A stretch of 64,000 nt of DNA from Xylona heveae TC161. Taxonomy: Eukaryota > Ascomycota > Xylonomycetes > Xylonales > Xylonaceae. Position numbers and translations under genes: made by a program. The stretch is from assembly GCF_001619985.1 (NCBI RefSeq), contig NW_017264194.1, positions 496,001 through 560,000 on the forward strand, read 5' to 3'. The notes under the pieces were generated by a model that was not told the DNA's origin, made no database searches, and was given only the letters and a program-made list of their open reading frames with translations. Each line of letters opens with the position of its first letter. Within the stretch, counting starts at the first letter, position 1. Shown here one piece after another: positions 10,725 through 21,106 of the stretch.

Positions 10725-12741
10725 TTGAATGGCAATGCTCATTAGCTTTGATCTGCATGCCTGTCCAAGGGACTCCGTTCATATCTTTACATATTCCTCA
10801 TTTGTTTATCGGAGGGTATGCCATTGACAAAAGGCCTCCTTACCGGTCCAACACATATATTCCATTTCTTTTTGGCTTTGTACATATATTCTCGTTTAGA
10901 GATAGAAAAGTTGATACTCCATACATATCATTTCGTACCCTTCCACTAATATTTCCAAACGCAGTCATCATTGCAGGCCCCGTGGGAGAACGCTGATGTA
11001 GCTCGTGAGAACAAATCCTCATTGAGCAATACTAGTTTTTTCACCAGCTAATAATTAATCCATTTTCCCGCAAATAAATGGTCTTTATTTATCAGACATC
11101 CCCCACTTCCCCCAAAAAAGGAAGAGTGTATACAACCCCGCCGACTCCTTTTCGGTCCTATTACTAGTTGAAATTCGCGTCACATCATACAGAGCATCCG
11201 CTGGAATACTCCGTAAACACAAATGTCTCAATGAAGCAATAACCACGGCCAAACCTTTAGTCCGCATGCAAGGGGGAGCAAAAGACTCGCAAGAATCATT
11301 CATCCCCCTGTCACTTGCACTTAGAGATATCCATGAGTAATATTGTGCAATAGTCTTGAAGGACGTCACCCCATGTTGATGAGGTATGACATGCTGCAAG
11401 CAATAATTGTATTAGTGGATCTCCATAAACTAGATATTTCCGTCCACATTTTGGGAATGACGTCCGTCAAGCGGTAATCATATTGATCTCAGGTGCCCTG
11501 CTCCCAAGAGAGCGACCTACCTAACTACCCAGTACCCAAGGTACCTTTACCTAAATTTTAATAGCTTTGTATGTAAGGTATGCAGACTTAACCTACCATA
11601 ATGTTACCATGCAAACAGACTTTCTCTTGCGCCCTTTTGAAAGAACCCACAATTACGACATTTCCCAGTGTAGAATCTAATCATGGACATTGGTGCGGGG
11701 CTGTTGGCTGTCAAAGGGCGCGCGCGGGTGGGATTTGGTTGTTGTTGAGATCTCTATAGGTGCAACTCGTCGGCATCGGCGCCCGCATAATAGACAGTGC
11801 ATTATACCTTTTCGTAAGAGGTACAATTCTCTCAAGCAGGTAATATAATACCTACCTGACCCACCTAGGAGGTAAGTTAACAAACACGGGATTATCAGGG
11901 CTATAATACGAGCTCCATAATCTATCAGATATGATTCCGATGAAACTACCAATTAGAAGCCCTTTCTCAAGTATGCCGATAGACAAACTTGGGGGCCTCG
12001 CTATGACATGTGTACTCGTACCTGAGAAATACGGTAATTAAAAAAGTAGTACAAAGTACCTCAGCTAACAATTATGGGGCTTCCTTGGAGGGAGGCCGGA
12101 AAACGGCCAGCGGGGAAAGGAACATACTTAACTTCCGTGGATTCCGTCTTCCGAGGCCGGGTCTGTTTCCCCGTTGGGAGAGACCTGATAGACATGTGGG
12201 GGGCCCCCCAACGGGCCACCCCGGGGGGTTGGGGGGTTTCCAACTCCACAGTTCGCTTCTGCAAGGATACAAAAGAGATGTAGCGTCATTACAAGGGTCG
12301 AAAGGAAGCATATGCACGTATAATTAACTGGCCAATTGGAGAAATTTTGTGAGAGAAATAAGGCCGAAGCAGAAATAACCCCTGCCTCTCAAATTGTTTA
12401 TACTTACTTTTTCCCGCAGAGGTGTTTTTGCGTCCGAACTCAGGAACGACTATAGCCCAGCCCAACAACAGTGGGCCGGTTTGAACGACAGATCGCACTA
12501 TACCCGCCAAATTTGTGTATTGGGTGTGCTATTTGATAGGTAGTGGAATGTTATGGCATACGGCAGACAAAAACAATGGGAGAGATATTTTGTGGATTAT
12601 TTTGACAGTAATGCTGGATTATATCATTATCTCATCGTTATTCGACTGGATTATATACATTGAATTCCGGCTATTTGTATACAGCTGCCGGGACGTACTC
12701 TTACAAGGATGCAATATTATGCAAGGATTATCTTCAAGTCA
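10725..12741. other. convergent intergenic region, AT-rich with a GC-rich island
   Basis: This 2-kb gap lies between the 3' ends of two convergent genes. It is AT-rich and contains short GGTACC/CCTAGG-type motifs near 11535 and 11850. A G/C-rich island at about 12085-12250 contains strong palindromes. The small frames inside show no family resemblance. The mix of compositions could reflect decayed repeat DNA, but I can delimit no element. Confidence 0.4.
12197..12210. repeat. 14-bp perfect GC palindrome
   Basis: The sequence TGGGGGGCCCCCCA reads the same on both strands. It is followed within 25 bp by CCCCGGGG and by TTGGGGGG. It sits about 530 bp beyond the 3' end of the invertase gene, on the side of its terminator. 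Its function is unknown. Confidence 0.6.
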
Positions 12742-14544
12742 TTACTCAAGCTTTCCATAGATGCCTCGGCGCGAGGCGGTGGAGTTTCCGGCAGTAGTGC
12801 TGTTGCCAGTAACTGTGCCGTTGCTGTTGGCCTCGGCGGCCCAAGCGCTCTTCAGTCCCCACACGTTCACGCTAACCTTGACGCCAGGGTTAAGGTCACC
12901 AGCGGAGATGGCAAGCTGGTCGAGCGGGCCTTCGGGGAAGAAGGTAGCGATGGCACTGCGAATGCCCCCATCCAGGAAAACCTCAAAAATTGAACGGTCA
13001 ATGACGCCCTGGAGCTGGAATTTACCGTTGGAAATGATATTGTTGGTGGAGAACTTGTCGGTGAAAAAGGGGTTGTCGAAGCCTCCAATCTTGCCCCGAT
13101 CAAGCCAGAATGGAGTGTCTCCGCCGAAAAAGAATCCTCCTCTCAGAGACTCGCCGGTGGTGGAAGAGGTGAAAGTGAAGTTTAGAGTACCGGTGGTATT
13201 GATGGTAGGAATGCCAGTCACGTTGGCCTCAAAGTAGACAGCTCCAGAGGCAACGGTGGAGTAGTCTAACAGTAGTGTGCCGTTGCCCAATGAAGAGTTC
13301 TTGGCAATCTGGGTATCATACACGGTTGAGAGGTCGTAGGGTAGGCTGACAAGGTCATACCCGGTCCGGGTAATGTTGGCCAAAGTGTTGACACGGGGAA
13401 GAGACATGGCACTCCGCCAATTCTCCAGAGGTCCGGTAGGAACCACTTGAGAGTACTCCCAGTTGCTGGCCCATGCAATGAAAATGGGAGGTTGGCCGTC
13501 GGGGGTGCCATAGAAGAACTGGCCAGCATAATTGTCCTTTCCAAAGTCTGCAATTCTGGCGGCATTGTCGACAGCGGTGAAGTGCGTGCCGTTAAAGCTA
13601 CCAGGGAAGTATTGGGTGATTGAGCCACCCTGGGGCGCGCCAGGGTTGATGGAGATCATAAGCACATACATGAGCTCGTTGGTTCCATTCATTGGAATGG
13701 TTACCATGTTCGGGCACTCGTACTGCAGTCCGAGAAGACCCTGGTTGGTGAAGTTGGAGGCATGGGTCCACTGCTTCAGATTGGAAGAAGTGAAAATTCC
13801 AATTGTGAATTCCTGGGCATAGGAAACAACCATGACCCACTTGCTGGTCGGGGCGTGCCAAATGACCTTGGGGTCGCGAAACTGAGTCGAGTTGATGCTG
13901 ATGACCGGGTTGCCCGAGTACTTGGTAAACGTATATCCGCCATCGGTGGAATAGGCAATTTCTTGAGTCTCTTCTTGAGGAGTATTCAAGGTGTAAATGG
14001 CGACGACACCATTGGTCTGGTTAGGAAAGAAACCAGAGGTATTGTTGACGTCCACAACAGCCGAACCGGAGAAGATGCCTTCCTCTGGCGTGTCAGGGAA
14101 GATGGCAATCTGTTGGTTTTCCCAGTGGTAGAGATCCTTGGACGTAGCATGACCCCAATGCTGGTTTCCGGCAACAATGTCGGTGGGATTATCTATCAGA
14201 GGTGATGATGATTAGCATTGCAATTACCTTTTTGAGAATGGTCATTGAGGGTTGGGCCTACATTGATAGTATAAGTGGTAAGTACCCTCGGCATCTATGA
14301 ACATGCCATTGGGGTCGTTCATAAAATGTTCTGGCGGCGAGAAATGTATCTGCGGCCTCAGAGCTCCTGTGTAGTTTCCTGCGATTGGGACTCCTGTGGG
14401 CACAGGAGCGGAACCCTGAGCCCGGACAACTGCAAAGGCAATTGCCCCGATTGCCAAAAGTGAAGCAATAGTCATACTGAAAAGATGGTCGAAGATGAGA
14501 TTGGGGCCCTTGTTGACGGGCTTTTTCTCGTCTGCTTGAGGCAT
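12742..14544 (-). CDS. GH32 invertase (beta-fructofuranosidase), SUC2-like
   Basis: Two exons on the minus strand, 14544-14262 and 14192-12742, give 577 aa. The 69-nt intron (donor GTAGGC, acceptor GATAG) splits a Tyr codon and restores YHLYYQ-YNPTD. The GH32 catalytic triad is visible: Asp77 in NDPNG (nucleophile), Asp201 in FRDPK (transition-state stabiliser) and Glu253 in YECP (acid/base). The body tracks yeast invertase closely ([47 protein letters not shown]). It hydrolyses sucrose and related beta-fructosides. Residues 24-43 form a clean signal peptide starting at an internal Met, preceded by 23 charged residues if the first ATG is used. The C-terminal tail is Asn/Ser/Thr-rich. Secreted, membrane-anchored and intracellular forms are all possible (see findings). 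Confidence 0.93.
14193..14261 (-). other. invertase intron with GTAGGC donor
   Basis: This 69-nt intron lies just after the NDPNG exon. Acceptor and phase are fixed by the conserved YQYNPTD reading of yeast-type invertases. The donor GTAGGC is an unusual fungal 5' splice site, while the branch region TGCTAAT is good. Confidence 0.75.
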
Positions 14545-14553
14545 TGGGGGCAA

Positions 14554-14559
14554 TTTATA
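14554..14559 (-). promoter_or_regulatory. TATA box overlapping the invertase start region
   Basis: TATAAA on the minus strand starts only 15 nt before the first in-frame ATG (14544) and 84 nt before the second (14475). Because transcription usually starts 30 nt or more downstream of a TATA box, transcripts driven by it would probably lack the first ATG and begin translation at Met24. Confidence 0.5.
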
Positions 14560-15667
14560 CTCTGCGCGCAGCGTAATTTTGCAATCCGAAAAGTAAAAAA
14601 AAACCTCACACTAGGATCATGCTTTACCCCGAGGGACGCCTCAATTCACGATAGCTGACAATTCCCCCGCGCGTTGGTGTCATGCGTGAAGCTGCACGAG
14701 GGTCAAGGAAGGCATAGACCTCCCAGGGCTTTTCCAGGAGACGACCCCAAAAGAGCTTCAGGTGGGTACCCAAAGTGGCAAGAAGAATCATGGTGGACAG
14801 TCGTCATGGTCGGCCCGAACAGTCCAGGGCGCGCCATCAACGTACACGAGAGAAAGCAAAGCGAGGCAGCCGTAGCGTCGACTCCATCGTTTCCAAAACA
14901 CAAAAAGTCAGGACAGATTGTGGGGAAACCGCAGATGGGTTTTGACCTAATTCAGCTTTGGTCCACGGCGTTAGAGAGCTGTGCACCAATAAGCCTCGAG
15001 CCTCATGTGTGGGGAAGAATAAATTGACCGACGAAGGACCGGTGGACTACATACCAATCCAGCAAAGACGCTCTGATGAGACTCGCTCAATCTGAGCACT
15101 TCTTGGTACAGTATAGACCCAATTGATGGGCGGGGTATTGGCCTTCTAGTGCACTCATCTCCAGACTTTTCTCATCTGGAGACGCTGACATCTAGACTCT
15201 TTTAGTGATGTTATTTCGGACGGAACTCTCACGAAGAGCTTTGGGGACCTTTCTTGGTGCGCTATTACATTTCAGACTACGGGGCCGAACTTTCTTTCCC
15301 CAGTTCCGTCCAGTGAGCCGAGCGAGAGAAGAACAAGGCTCGCTTGGTCCGCCTTCCTTGGATGCAGAAAACAACCGGCAGCCTCAATCTCTCACGGAGG
15401 TAAGGAGAGTACTACACAGCAATTTATTGCCCTAGCAAGGAGGTAAGTTTACCCGATGGAGAGTCACCTAACTTATATGGCAGAGGGAGTCCTTGCCCGT
15501 TTCCCCGACCTTCTTGTCGAGATCCGGACGTCGCGCCAAGAGATTATTGATGGCTGAAGGTACTCCGTACTCATGGCGTCATGTATCAAGCCACCAGACA
15601 GGGCGCGACAAGGAGAATCTCGTGTGCGACAAACAAATAACCGTCTCATAGGGTGATTCCAATGTCC

Positions 15668-16088
15668 CACGTGGGATAAGTCTTTCCTGATTGTTGCTAG
15701 GCGAAAGTTGACCGCAGTCACTTAGCATCTCTTTCAGGAGTGGAAACGGTTTACAGAGGATAGATAGCCTTTTGCGGATCCTTACAGGTATTACTTGCAT
15801 AAACTCATTCCGCATTATTTCCGGAGCTACGTACCTACGTAGGTAGTAAATCGTTGCAACAGCTTTTGCCCTGGAATACGAAGACGGACAGTATGCAAAA
15901 TACAATGACTGAGTATAATTCAGTACTCACATCGTCGTGATCCGATCGGGTAGAATAATCGACAATCCCTATTATTAGGATCGCCGCATTCGTATTAGTC
16001 ACGTGATCTCGCTGCTTGCACGTGAGTCTGGCACCTCTTACTTCGTATCGTGTGGGCTGTTTTCGCAACTCACCCAGTCATGCACGTG
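15668..16088. promoter_or_regulatory. cluster of four CACGTG E-boxes
   Basis: CACGTG occurs at 15668-15673 (within CCCACGTGGG), 16000-16005 (within TCACGTGA), 16019-16024 and 16083-16088. The last three fall within 90 bp, about 410-500 bp upstream of the DUF3431 gene start. This palindrome is the core site of bHLH factors such as Cbf1 or Pho4/PalcA relatives. Which factor binds cannot be told from sequence. Confidence 0.45.
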
Positions 16089-16495
16089 AAGTGCAGGTAA
16101 AGCATGGGAATTGGTTTAGATGTGAACAGATGAGTTGGATGGATTTGGTCAGATTCATGCTCGCTTAGAAGTGTTAAGCTTCTACGGCATGCTGCTTTGG
16201 TTGTAGTTCGCACCGTGTACAAGTGTTTTCGTCTTCAGGAGACTGTACTAGCCACTCACTTGCGCCCGTAATTGGGTGTGGGGGGAGTCGGTAATCGACT
16301 TATCGGGATAAGTCTGCGTCGTCACCACACAACAACGCGCGGACGGCTTCCGGGGTTTGTATGGGAATTACAGCGGTTGTAAAGGGCCCGCTGCCCTCTG
16401 AGATCCTCATGGATCTTTCACAGCTCATCAATGTTCAACCTACTCTGCCTTGACGGTTCCAAATCACCGACCTGCCTCGGACAATTGAGGAGACT

Positions 16496-17743
16496 ATGAC
16501 ACTGGCCAAACGTCGTTTTCCGTTGCTGGCTCTTGCGAGCTTCATCACCTTTTTCAGTCTCTATCTCCTTGGCCGGTCGGGACCATGGCGGAGTGCGCCT
16601 CAGACCTTTGGTCTCGGCGAAATGATCCCTGATACCCCAATCAGTACCAATCAGTCCGCGGGCTTGGCTGAGCCAGAGAGTCAGCTGCAGGCCAGCGAAT
16701 CTCAACCACAAGTGCCTGCGCCCACACAGACCGTCTATGACGCTACCGAGCGCAATCTCACCACGAGACTCGTCATAGCCCGTACGCAGGAGGAGAATGT
16801 TGACTGGATATCCGAGCAGCTGCCGGATGTCCAGACGGCAATTTATGTTGCCGACGATCCTAATGCGCCGCTTCACCCTCCTCAAAACAAAGGTCACGAG
16901 GTGATGGTTTACTTGAGTTATATCATCGACCACTACGACTCGCTTCCGGATGTATCCTTATTTATGCATGCCCATCGTTGGGCTTGGCATAATGATGATC
17001 TTCTCGAGAATGATGCCGCGCAGATGGTGAAGAGACTTAATGCCCGCCGAGTTCTACGGGAGGGATACGTGAACCTTCGCTGCCACTGGTATCCTGGGTG
17101 TCCGGAATGGATGCATCCTGGCGCTGTGGAGGAAGACGCTGAGAAAAGGGAGCAGCTTGTCATTGCGCAATCATGGGCTGAGCTCTTTCCTTCGGAGCCT
17201 GTACCAAGCGTGCTCGCACAACCTTGTTGTGCACAGTTTGCCTTATCCAGAGACCGTATTCACCAACTTCCCCTGAGCAAATACATCTTCTACCGAGATT
17301 GGGTTCTTCAAACGCCCCTAAGCGACAGTATCTCTGGAAGGATATTTGAGTACGTCTGGCAATATTTATTTACCGGTCAAAACATTGTCTGTCCCGATCA
17401 GCGTACTTGCTATTGCGATGGCTTTGGTGTCTGCTTCGGCGGCAATGACCAGTTTGAGGATTGGTTCAGGCTGCGATATGATCTTCGAGTTACCGAAAAC
17501 GAGCTGTTCAACTGGGAAGCTAAGGCAAAGGCGATTGAAGATGCTCGTGCAGAAGGCAGATTAGACGAAGCTTCTCAGCTCGAAGTCCCTGAGCTGGGAC
17601 GGGATGAGCAGCTCCGGCAACAAATATCAGCCCTAAAGGACGAGCTTGAATCCAGAAGACTTCAAGCCATCGCGCGAGGTGATGATCCTCGACTTCGCGC
17701 AGAAGAACTCGGCAGGCCATGGAAGGAAGGTGACGGTTTCTGA
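16496..17743 (+). CDS. DUF3431 family type-II membrane protein
   Basis: An intronless gene of 415 aa. Residues about 7-25 are a single hydrophobic segment (PLLALASFITFFSLYLLG) after a basic start, which predicts a type-II Golgi or ER membrane protein with a lumenal C-terminus. The lumenal part carries blocks I recall from the fungal DUF3431 family: RLVIARTQEENVDWI, AIYVADDP, KGHEVMVYLSYIIDHYDSLPD, FMHAHRWAWHND and a Cys-rich region (CHWYPGCPEW, CCAQFALSR, CYCDGFGVCFGG). The layout resembles a glycosyltransferase-like fold, but no activity is established. The last 80 residues are charged and helical. The CACGTG cluster lies upstream. Confidence 0.85.
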   Translation: MTLAKRRFPLLALASFITFFSLYLLGRSGPWRSAPQTFGLGEMIPDTPISTNQSAGLAEPESQLQASESQPQVPAPTQTVYDATERNLTTRLVIARTQEENVDWISEQLPDVQTAIYVADDPNAPLHPPQNKGHEVMVYLSYIIDHYDSLPDVSLFMHAHRWAWHNDDLLENDAAQMVKRLNARRVLREGYVNLRCHWYPGCPEWMHPGAVEEDAEKREQLVIAQSWAELFPSEPVPSVLAQPCCAQFALSRDRIHQLPLSKYIFYRDWVLQTPLSDSISGRIFEYVWQYLFTGQNIVCPDQRTCYCDGFGVCFGGNDQFEDWFRLRYDLRVTENELFNWEAKAKAIEDARAEGRLDEASQLEVPELGRDEQLRQQISALKDELESRRLQAIARGDDPRLRAEELGRPWKEGDGF

Positions 17744-18465
17744 ACTTTCTCGCACTGAATTGTTTTTGTTCACATTAATAGGCTATTTTCTTTTTTCTTT
17801 TACCCTCTCTCTCTCTCTGGGAACTGACGGAATTACTGGTTTTATGGTGTTGGCTACCGGCTGGGCTGATCATTGTTTTTCTTGCTATTTGATTTTTTTT
17901 TTTTCTAAAAGATTCCCACATGCATTCGCACACAGTTCAATCATCTCTTTTACTGGGGCTTTCTTATATCTTTTTAACGGGTGTTCTGTACATAAATGGT
18001 TGCTACGGACTGATGGACATTAGTCTTGATTCAATCGGTGACCACGTCACTGGAATAGGTAAAAGCGATTTTGGAAATTGAACTTGATAAAGATTCTTAG
18101 TGTCACTTTATGTATTCGTCTCTGGTTGATTGGTGAAGCCGCAGGCATTCACGATATTTTTCTGCGTAGCCCGTACACACATGGTTTCAATCGATATAGT
18201 TTCCTCCAACAAGGCTTAGTGATATCGGTTACATTATTTCCTAAGGGGACCACATCGTTCCCCAGGATTTCCCCTAGTAATGCTTGCAAGCTTTTTTTTC
18301 CGGTCTTCCCCTGAGAGTGATTGATGGTCTGTGCGGGTACCATTCGACCCCGGATAAACTGTTCCCAAGCGTTACCCCATTTGTATCTTGTCTCCCGTTC
18401 GCTCAAAGCCGCAGGAATCAAACATGTCAAACAGCTGACAGTCCTATGCATCCCCAATACTTCTG
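17744..18465. other. 3' UTR and promoter gap
   Basis: This gap is 0.7 kb between same-strand genes. The first part is T-rich with a (CT)n run near 17803-17818 and a T12 tract near 17887-17898, typical of a fungal 3' UTR. The rest presumably holds the next promoter. No gene is seen. Confidence 0.45.
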
Positions 18466-21106
18466 ATGGCTTCCGAAGTTACCTTGGCGAAAGATGAGGA
18501 CGCTACATTACGACGGCATTTCCGTCGGGGTATGCTGACTGATCAAGCTGCGCGACTCATTCAACAAGCTGTCTCGGACTTGATCGGCCACCCTGGATGG
18601 AACGAAGACAGAGTTAAGGTATTCTGCTTGTTTACCCTCGAAATATGCCCCAAGAGCTCACGCGCAGCGTTTACTAGGATTGGATCGAAAAAGAGAAGAG
18701 TGCCATTAGTGGAAGGAATCGGCTCGATGAAGTTTCTATTCTCGCAGACGCGTTGAATTGGGCCGTCAGGTAAGGCAGGAAGTGTACGTTCTCGAAAAAA
18801 GCTAAATGAGTTACAGAAATCCCAACCCTGATCCTCTTGACCCGAAAGGCTTTTATTCGTGGCCTGAATCGTCTCACGATCCGAAGTTCAGCGATCAGCT
18901 GCAATTTCAGATAAATGGAACCTTTCCTCATGCTCTTCCGACCACAACGTCCCCCTACTACTCGCCGCTCAATGTTCACGATAAAGATGGAGCGCCAACC
19001 AGTGGTGGACCTCCCTACGGAGATATCGGCATTTATGGCGACATGACCAGATCTCCAGATCCAAATTCGCCACTATACAGCTCGACTGCTAAATACCAAG
19101 ATCCGCATCATCTTGATCCGAGTGCTCAGATATTACTCGATAATTTGGCGTCCTTCGGCCGAACTAGTGTCCAAGCTGGGCATCCCGTCCATGATGTTGG
19201 GGCGCTTGAGCATGGGGCAATTGGAAGCAATCATTTTGCTGGACTCCTAGAGGCAGTTACTACTGCTGCCGGTCAGGAAGCTTCTCAGAACCGTTCAGGG
19301 CAAACGCTCGATGCTCCCAGTGGACAATCACCAGGAAGACAGCCCTTACATCAGCCAGCGGCAAATGAATACCGGACCCTCAAGGAGGATTCTTTTTCAA
19401 AGTCAAAAAAAAGAAAGCGATCTTCTGCTGCGGACCAAAACGCTATACATAGTGATGCAGAAGGAGAGCAAGAGCGTTTAGACGCATTCGAACCTCCCCC
19501 GTTTCTAACAACTCGCAGAGGACGACGCTCTAGTAAATTCGGAGGACCATCGGAAAATTCCCGATTTGAGCAGGATGCTGGGGAGACAAATACCGAATCT
19601 GAAGATTACTCAACTCTCGAATTCCGAGAGTTACCCCCGCAACTTGTGATATCCGATGCCCGTGCTGCCGGCGTGCATTCTGCTGCAGCTTTGTTCCGAA
19701 GACCATCTGCTTCCAGCAAGAAATACACACGCCCTCCGATGTCGAAGTTGTTCACCTCTTTGGAACTGTCGCCCGAGAATTTCTTACAGCTTCAAGCAGC
19801 TGCTAAGCTCTACATGCTCGATCCTGATCATCCTGAGAGGCAGAACTGTGTTGGTAACAGAGGCAAAGGTGATACTGACATGGTCAAATTGCGTCTCTAT
19901 AATTGCGTTAAGGATTTTCTCGAGGCCGAAGGTCATGGGGAACGGTACTTCGGAGAGCAGGCCACGAATGAAAGTGGAGTTCCCAGAAGATTAATATGGC
20001 CTGCACAAAAAAATAAGATCATCGGTCTGGTGACGCCATTATTACGGCGGATGGTCACAAATGAGCGGCAAAGACAGTATGCCGTAGAGACTAGGAAAGG
20101 CGATTCAGAGGCAAAGAAGAGAAAAGCCGACGAGATGCAATCCGTTTCCACCAGCACTGAACAGTCAGAAGCGCCACGTGACCGGTTGACCCATGAAGCA
20201 TCCGTTGCTCCTAGTTTAGATTGTTTCGGAGAGTATCCGGATCATAATAAAGACCCTGCAATTGCTCAGCAGATTTCAAATTTGGGACTCCTTTCGGGGC
20301 TCACGAACGCATCTTGGACTCATTTGGTTTCTGAGGTTGATGCTGACATTCGCAATCACGAAAGCCGTACATCCTCCGGAGGCGTCGAATGCGACGGCGC
20401 CTGTCTTGAGAGCAGCATCTGGGAAAGATATTTGCTACAGCCAGACCATCCTTTAATTAGTGGTTGGAGAAGAGATGTCAGGCTTGGCAAAGATGACCGA
20501 GTGAATCTGTAAGCCGATTCATCACCCCAAGCTCTGTATTCAGTGCTTTATTTGCTAAAATTTGACAGTGCTCACTTGATCCTACAAGACCTATGCAATG
20601 CTATCAAGCTTTCAATAATGTTAGAGAAAGAAGAAGTTGATATCCGTTGTCATTCCAAAAGGCAAAAGACTTCCTCCGCGACTTTCACTACCAGCGCTCA
20701 TTTACAGTATCATGGCCAAGTGCTTCATCGTCTGGAGCACCCTGAGACCATTGATCAGACCCTCGAGCGCTTAATTTCCGGCTCATGCTCGGAATTATTG
20801 GAACGTAGCAATTCTTTCACGTCTACTCAACTAAATATTTATTTTCTACATGGTGGCCGAAAGGTTCGACCGCAGCTTGAACTGTCTTCTGGTCAATATT
20901 ATGCTTGGAAGTCACTTAGCAAAGTTATCGAGGATGAGGTTGCCGCGTTAAAAGATGGGCAAGACGTTGATCATCAGGTACACGCGCATTTACCACAGGG
21001 GCTCCTTCCCATTCGCGGGCAGGCGGAATTAGTCCTTGCCATCATGGACTCCATTCATACGTCATGGATGGATAGTCAGCTCAAGATCATCGTGGAAATC
21101 CGATGA
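18466..21106 (+). CDS. unrecognised 824-aa protein, probably nuclear
   Basis: Four exons, 18466-18618, 18678-18769, 18817-20508 and 20569-21106, give 824 aa. All three introns are short (47-60 nt) and every junction keeps the frame. The first 80 residues are helical and charged (LRRHFRRGMLTDQAARLIQQAV, DWIEKEKSAISGRN) and might be a small DNA- or protein-binding domain. Next comes a disordered stretch rich in Pro, Ser and Asp with a nuclear-localisation-like SKSKKRKRSS near residue 285. A second ordered block lies at about 380-500 (SKLFTSLELSPENFLQLQAAAKLYMLD, DTDMVKLRLYNCVKDFLEAEGHGERYFGE, PAQKNKIIGLVTPLLRRMVTNERQRQYA). The C-terminal exon is ordered (QVLHRLEHPETIDQTLERLIS). I do not recognise the family; it behaves like a conserved regulator. 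Confidence 0.82.

Larger units (their letters stand above)
14545..16495. other. divergent promoter region: invertase and DUF3431 genes
   Basis: This 1.95-kb gap lies between two divergently transcribed genes. It holds the invertase TATA box, four SYGGRG (CreA-type) matches at 14665-14670, 14920-14925, 15009-15014 and 15130-15135, and four CACGTG boxes at 15668-16088. SYGGRG is so degenerate that two or three matches are expected by chance in this length, so only the CACGTG group stands out. No gene is seen. Confidence 0.5.

Noticed and set aside
12761-13237. 158-codon plus-strand frame opposite the invertase
   Set aside because: It lies antisense to well-conserved GH32 sequence and has no family resemblance of its own.
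14665-15135. CreA binding cluster upstream of the invertase
   Set aside because: Four SYGGRG matches occur over about 470 bp, but the consensus is so degenerate that two or three are expected by chance in a promoter of this size; listed only as context.
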